NCBI GenBank assembly: GCA_021648185.1
Contig: JAKITH010000028.1
Coordinates: 1 to 9,973 of the forward strand
DNA: 9,973 nt
Direction of reading: 5' to 3'
From: Thiomicrorhabdus sp.
GTDB lineage: Bacteria; Pseudomonadota; Gammaproteobacteria; Thiomicrospirales; Thiomicrospiraceae
Position 1 is the stretch's first letter, and each line of letters opens with the position of its first letter. The position numbers were made by a program, and so were the translations under genes. A model generated the notes under the pieces. That model had not been told where the DNA came from and searched no databases. It saw only the letters and a list, made by a program, of their open reading frames with translations. This document shows, piece by piece, positions 8,060 to 9,973 of the stretch.

Positions 8060-8180
8060 GTAACTACTCAGATGGCGCCTGAAAAAGGTCAAATCAAGGC
8101 AAAAAATGTGAGTTTACAAGTGTAAATGATTATTCTTTAACACAGAGTTGACCTTTTTCAGGCGCTAGCTGAGTCGTTAC
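8060..8180. mobile_element. 121-bp miniature inverted-repeat element (MITE), IS66-like ends
   Basis: The outer 36 bases of each end are inverted copies: 8060-8095 against the complement of 8145-8180, identical at 32 of 36 positions. Both ends begin GTAAC and share a perfect 18-base core, GCGCCTGAAAAAGGTCAA (8075-8092). The element is bounded by a perfect 8-bp direct repeat, GTCAAATT. The 49-base interior has no coding capacity and holds a small palindrome, TTTAC-AAGT-GTAAA (8113-8126). Ends beginning GTAA together with an 8-bp target duplication are the known hallmarks of the IS66 family, so an IS66-type transposase probably mobilised it. That assignment is inference; the structure itself is seen directly. 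The insertion lies between the hisD terminator and the Nif3-family gene and breaks neither. Confidence 0.88.
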
Positions 8181-8188
8181 GTCAAATT
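8181..8188. repeat. Target-site duplication, right copy
   Basis: GTCAAATT, identical to 8052-8059, directly abuts the right end of the miniature element and ends nine bases before the GGAG ribosome binding site of the next gene. Confidence 0.8.
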
Positions 8189-8196
8189 TTAAGAAT

Positions 8197-8202
8197 GGAG
8201 AG
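8197..8202 (+). promoter_or_regulatory. Ribosome binding site deciding the Nif3-family start
   Basis: GGAGAG at 8197-8202 lies four to six bases before ATG 8207 and overlaps the alternative ATG at 8195, so it supports 8207. Confidence 0.75.
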
Positions 8203-8206
8203 TGAA

Positions 8207-8947
8207 ATGAAGCGTTCAGAATTGGTTCGTTATATAAATAATTTCTTAGAAATTGATCAATATAAAGATTATGCCCCTAATGGCTTACAAGTAGAGGGGG
8301 GGGAAGAAATTAATACGATTGTAACGGGTGTGACGGCTTGCCAAGCGTTAATTGATGAAGCGATTAAGGTCAAAGCGGATGCCATTCTGGTGCATCATGG
8401 GTATTTTTGGAAAAATGAATCGCAAGTGATTACTGGAATAAAGCAAAAACGTATTAAAAGTTTGTTGGTAAATGATATTAATTTACTGGGTTACCATCTG
8501 CCTTTGGATGGTCATGTAGAGCTTGGTAACAATGCTCAACTAGGAGCCTTATGGCAGTTGAAGGATATTACGCCAGAACCGGGCTTATTGCGTTTAGGCA
8601 CGTTACAAACAGCGATGAGTATGGAGGTGTTTAAGCGGTTGGTATCCGATACATTAGGGCGTGAAGCGTTGCATTTACCAGGAGGAGAAGCGCGGGTAAA
8701 AACGATTGCTTGGTGCAGTGGTGGCGCACAGCAGTATATTGCACAAGCAGCGGAGTGGGGTGCAGATGTCTATATCAGCGGTGAGGTCTCTGAGCAAACA
8801 ACCCATTTAGCAAAAGAGCTCGGCATTCATTATTTAGCGGCAGGGCATCATGCGACAGAATCCTTGGGAGTACAACGTTTAGGAGAGCATTTATCTGAAC
8901 GGTTTGGCTTGGTTCATCGTCATATTGATATTGAGAACCCCGTTTGA
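8207..8947 (+). CDS. ybgI: Nif3-like dinuclear metal centre protein, YbgI family
   Basis: A 246-residue Nif3/YbgI family protein, matching E. coli YbgI (247). Candidate metal ligands are conserved: H63 and H64 in VHHGYFW, D101 in HLPLDGH, and H215 with E218 in AGHHATE. Other family stretches are DYAPNGLQVEG, GVTACQALIDEA and SGEVSEQTTH. YbgI forms a toroidal hexamer with a dimetal site; members have been proposed as GTP cyclohydrolase I type 2 or metal-binding hydrolases, but the cellular role is unsettled. The ATG at 8207 is chosen because of GGAGAG just upstream and because family members start MK.. there; ATG 8195 would add four residues. A G8 run at 8296-8303 encodes EGGE in frame. The gene's upstream region has been replaced by a miniature element. 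Confidence 0.94.
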   Translation: MKRSELVRYINNFLEIDQYKDYAPNGLQVEGGEEINTIVTGVTACQALIDEAIKVKADAILVHHGYFWKNESQVITGIKQKRIKSLLVNDINLLGYHLPLDGHVELGNNAQLGALWQLKDITPEPGLLRLGTLQTAMSMEVFKRLVSDTLGREALHLPGGEARVKTIAWCSGGAQQYIAQAAEWGADVYISGEVSEQTTHLAKELGIHYLAAGHHATESLGVQRLGEHLSERFGLVHRHIDIENPV

Positions 8948-8950
8948 CTC

Positions 8951-8971
8951 GGCGTTGTCTTGGGTTAAAAA
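8951..8971. repeat. 21-bp direct repeat, copy 1
   Basis: Bases 8951-8971 match 9080-9100 at 19 of 21 positions; the core GTTGTCTTGG is followed by TTAAAAA in both. The two copies flank the GTAGGGG/CCCCTAC repeat with an offset of 129 bases. Confidence 0.75.
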
Positions 8972-9001
8972 CCGACTTCGAAAAAAAACATTAAATCACC
9001 C

Positions 9002-9066
9002 GTAGGGGCAGTTGCCCTGAATTGGTCAGCGCTATTTAGCAGGGTACCCACAAGGGGCACCCCTAC
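9002..9066. repeat. GTAGGGG...CCCCTAC inverted repeat element
   Basis: GTAGGGG (9002-9008) and CCCCTAC (9060-9066) form inverted ends of a 65-bp GC-richer patch in otherwise AT-rich DNA. Inside are smaller palindromes: GGGC/GCCC (9006-9017), GGGTACCC (9042-9049) and GGGG-CA-CCCC (9054-9063), with ACAAGGGGCACCCCTAC near the right edge. It resembles the short interspersed GTAGGGGC-type repeats seen in many bacterial genomes, in a decayed form. That family link comes from recall of the sequence style, not a search. Confidence 0.55.
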
Positions 9067-9079
9067 TTTCATTACGATA

Positions 9080-9100
9080 GGGGTTGTCTTGGATTAAAAA
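9080..9100. repeat. 21-bp direct repeat, copy 2
   Basis: Partner of 8951-8971, differing at two positions (9082 and 9093). Confidence 0.75.
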
Positions 9101-9190
9101 ATGGGAGGGGTAAAAAGTTTAAAAGATGCTGGGTAAATACCTTTATTTTGGTATTAGTAAACGGTAATGTTTATAAATAAAGTAAATAGC

Positions 9191-9218
9191 CCTAATAAAT
9201 ATAGTTTATGGGGTTTTT
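9191..9218 (+). terminator. Possible weak terminator hairpin upstream of petA
   Basis: Bases 9191-9199 pair with 9205-9213 (one mismatch, one G-T pair, loop TATAG) and run directly into TTTTT (9214-9218). The stem is AT-rich and weak. It could end read-through from the Nif3-family gene, which otherwise lacks a visible terminator. CCCTAA (9190-9195) can alternatively pair with TTAGGG in the tandem repeats. Confidence 0.35.
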
Positions 9219-9237
9219 AGGGTTTTTAGGGTTTATT
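9211..9237. repeat. Tandem 9-bp repeat, unit GGGTTTTTA
   Basis: Two exact units (9211-9219 and 9220-9228) are followed by a degenerate third (9229-9237, GGGTTTATT). It lies just upstream of the candidate petA promoter. Confidence 0.75.
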
Positions 9238-9260
9238 TAAAAACTTTATCAGTATATACT
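9232..9260 (+). promoter_or_regulatory. Candidate promoter for the petA operon
   Basis: TATACT (9255-9260) matches five of six bases of the -10 consensus. A poor -35 candidate, TTTATT (9232-9237), lies 17 bases upstream. The -10 is embedded in a perfect 10-base palindrome, AGTATATACT (9251-9260), which might be an operator half or chance. The position fits a promoter for petA, leaving a leader of roughly 50 bases. Confidence 0.4.
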
Positions 9261-9304
9261 CCCGTGATATTTTTTATTTAATATAGATTTGCTTGCGCAT
9301 AATT

Positions 9305-9311
9305 GGGAAGG
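9305..9311 (+). promoter_or_regulatory. Ribosome binding site deciding the petA start
   Basis: GGGAAGG at 9305-9311 lies four bases before ATG 9316. It falls inside the reading frame that would begin at TTG 9289, which makes that earlier start unlikely. Confidence 0.7.
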
Positions 9312-9315
9312 TGAT

Positions 9316-9933
9316 ATGTCGACAGAAGATCAAAAAAGTACGGGCGTGAATTTAACACGTCGTAAAGTGTTAACAGGCGCTTCAGGCGTTGTGGGGGCAA
9401 TTGGAGCGGGTTTTATGGCCGTTCCTTTTGTTGGTTCTTGGATGCCGAGTGAACGTGCTAAAGCAGCGGGTGCACCGGTTAATGCGGATATTAGTAAGTT
9501 ACAACCCGGGCAGATGTTAACGATTTCATGGCGTGGGAAGCCTGTATGGGTGGTGCGTAGAACGCCTGAAATGTTAAAGATTTTAGCTGAAAATATAACC
9601 GAGTTGCGTGACCCTGATTCGAATGAGTCCGATCAGCCCGACTATGCAAAAAATACGTTTCGTTCAATCAACGAAGAGTTTTTAGTGGTTGTGGGTATCT
9701 GTACTCACTTAGGGTGTGCGCCGTTATATCGTCCTGCGGTAGGCTCTCCTGATATGCAGGAAGGTTGGCAAGGCGGGTTTTTCTGTCCTTGTCATGGCTC
9801 ACGTTTTGACTTAGCGGGTCGAGTGGCCAAATCCGTTCCGGCACCGACAAATTTAGAAATTCCTCCATATTATTTTGTATCTACGAGTATTGTTCGAGTT
9901 GGAGAAGATCCATCAGAAGGGGGGGTTGTATAA
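9316..9933 (+). CDS. petA: Ubiquinol-cytochrome c reductase Rieske iron-sulfur subunit
   Basis: A 205-residue Rieske protein of the cytochrome bc1 complex, normal in length. A twin-arginine signal-anchor occupies the N-terminus: TRRKVLT (14-20) followed by a hydrophobic segment (about 21-42) that stays as the membrane anchor. The Rieske domain carries box I CTHLGC (C129, H131, C134) and box II CPCHGS (C157, C159, H160). By homology C129, H131, C157 and H160 hold the [2Fe-2S] cluster, and C134-C159 form the disulfide. It takes electrons from ubiquinol on the periplasmic side and passes them to cytochrome c1. ATG 9316 is chosen for its ribosome binding site and because it places the twin arginines at a normal distance. 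A G7 run (9919-9925) lies three codons before the stop. The stop overlaps the next start. Confidence 0.97.
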   Translation: MSTEDQKSTGVNLTRRKVLTGASGVVGAIGAGFMAVPFVGSWMPSERAKAAGAPVNADISKLQPGQMLTISWRGKPVWVVRRTPEMLKILAENITELRDPDSNESDQPDYAKNTFRSINEEFLVVVGICTHLGCAPLYRPAVGSPDMQEGWQGGFFCPCHGSRFDLAGRVAKSVPAPTNLEIPPYYFVSTSIVRVGEDPSEGGVV

Positions 9934-9973
9934 TGTCGAATCAAACAAATGAATCATCTTCAGAAAAGTCGTC
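9933..9973 (+). CDS. petB: Start of the next pet operon gene, probably cytochrome b (truncated by window)
   Basis: ATG 9933 shares its A with the petA stop (TAATG) and opens a frame that stays open to the window end, giving 13 residues, MSNQTNESSSEKS. The G-rich stretch 9915-9925 at the end of petA can act as ribosome binding site. The visible residues are a hydrophilic N-terminal leader with no diagnostic motif. The call of cytochrome b rests on the conserved petA-petB-petC order in bacteria. Confidence 0.7.
   Translation, partial: MSNQTNESSSEKS

Larger units (their letters stand above)
8948..9315. other. Non-coding gap between the Nif3-family gene and petA, rich in repeats
   Basis: No convincing gene is present in these 368 bases. 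In order they hold a direct repeat copy (8951-8971), an A8 run, a GTAGGGG...CCCCTAC inverted repeat (9002-9066), the second direct repeat copy (9080-9100), a small AATACC/GGTATT stem (9136-9155), a hairpin next to 9-bp tandem repeats (9191-9237), and a candidate promoter with the palindrome AGTATATACT (9251-9260). No clear terminator directly follows the Nif3-family gene. Confidence 0.75.

Noticed and set aside
8148..8176. Outward-facing TTGACC in the miniature element as a promoter for the Nif3-family gene
   Set aside because: TTGACC is a good -35, but the bases 16-18 downstream (around GAGTCG) do not resemble a -10.
9289..9315. TTG at 9289 as the petA start
   Set aside because: It adds nine residues before the Tat motif, has no ribosome binding site, and includes the GGGAAGG that serves ATG 9316.

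Overview
The window reads as a chromosomal housekeeping segment of a gammaproteobacterium with moderate to low GC. Every protein gene lies on the plus strand. The order mlaFEDCB, ibaG, murA, hisG, hisD, then a Nif3-family gene and the Rieske gene petA, follows a backbone known from gammaproteobacteria such as Pseudomonas. A short-form HisG and a bc1-type respiratory chain fit an aerobic gammaproteobacterium. A sulfur oxidiser of the Thiomicrospira/Hydrogenovibrio type is my guess, not something the sequence proves.

Positions 1-2729 hold the Mla phospholipid transport operon. It contains the end of the ATPase MlaF, the permease MlaE, the membrane-anchored MCE protein MlaD, the secreted lipid carrier MlaC and the STAS protein MlaB. 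A long, almost self-complementary element (1151-1270) sits between mlaE and mlaD. After an attenuator-like hairpin, 2786-4475 encode an ABC-2 exporter pair resembling YadG/YadH. Next come ibaG (BolA family, 4495-4713), murA (4741-6003, first committed step of peptidoglycan synthesis) and the overlapping pair hisG/hisD (6055-7990, first and last enzymes of histidine synthesis). A strong hairpin terminator closes this block.

Positions 8060-8180 form a textbook miniature inverted-repeat element: 36-bp ends, 32 of 36 identical, termini GTAAC, and a perfect 8-bp target duplication. It lies just upstream of a Nif3/YbgI-family gene (8207-8947). A 368-bp gap (8948-9315) then carries a direct repeat flanking a GTAGGGG...CCCCTAC repeat, a 9-bp tandem repeat, a hairpin and a probable promoter. 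petA (Rieske iron-sulfur protein, 9316-9933) follows, and the first codons of a second gene, presumably petB, overlap its stop codon.

The genes are ordinary cell-envelope, amino-acid and respiration genes, and I see no new defence or biosynthetic system. The unusual content is in the gaps: two or three small non-autonomous repeat elements inserted between genes without breaking them, plus several long homopolymer runs inside genes.
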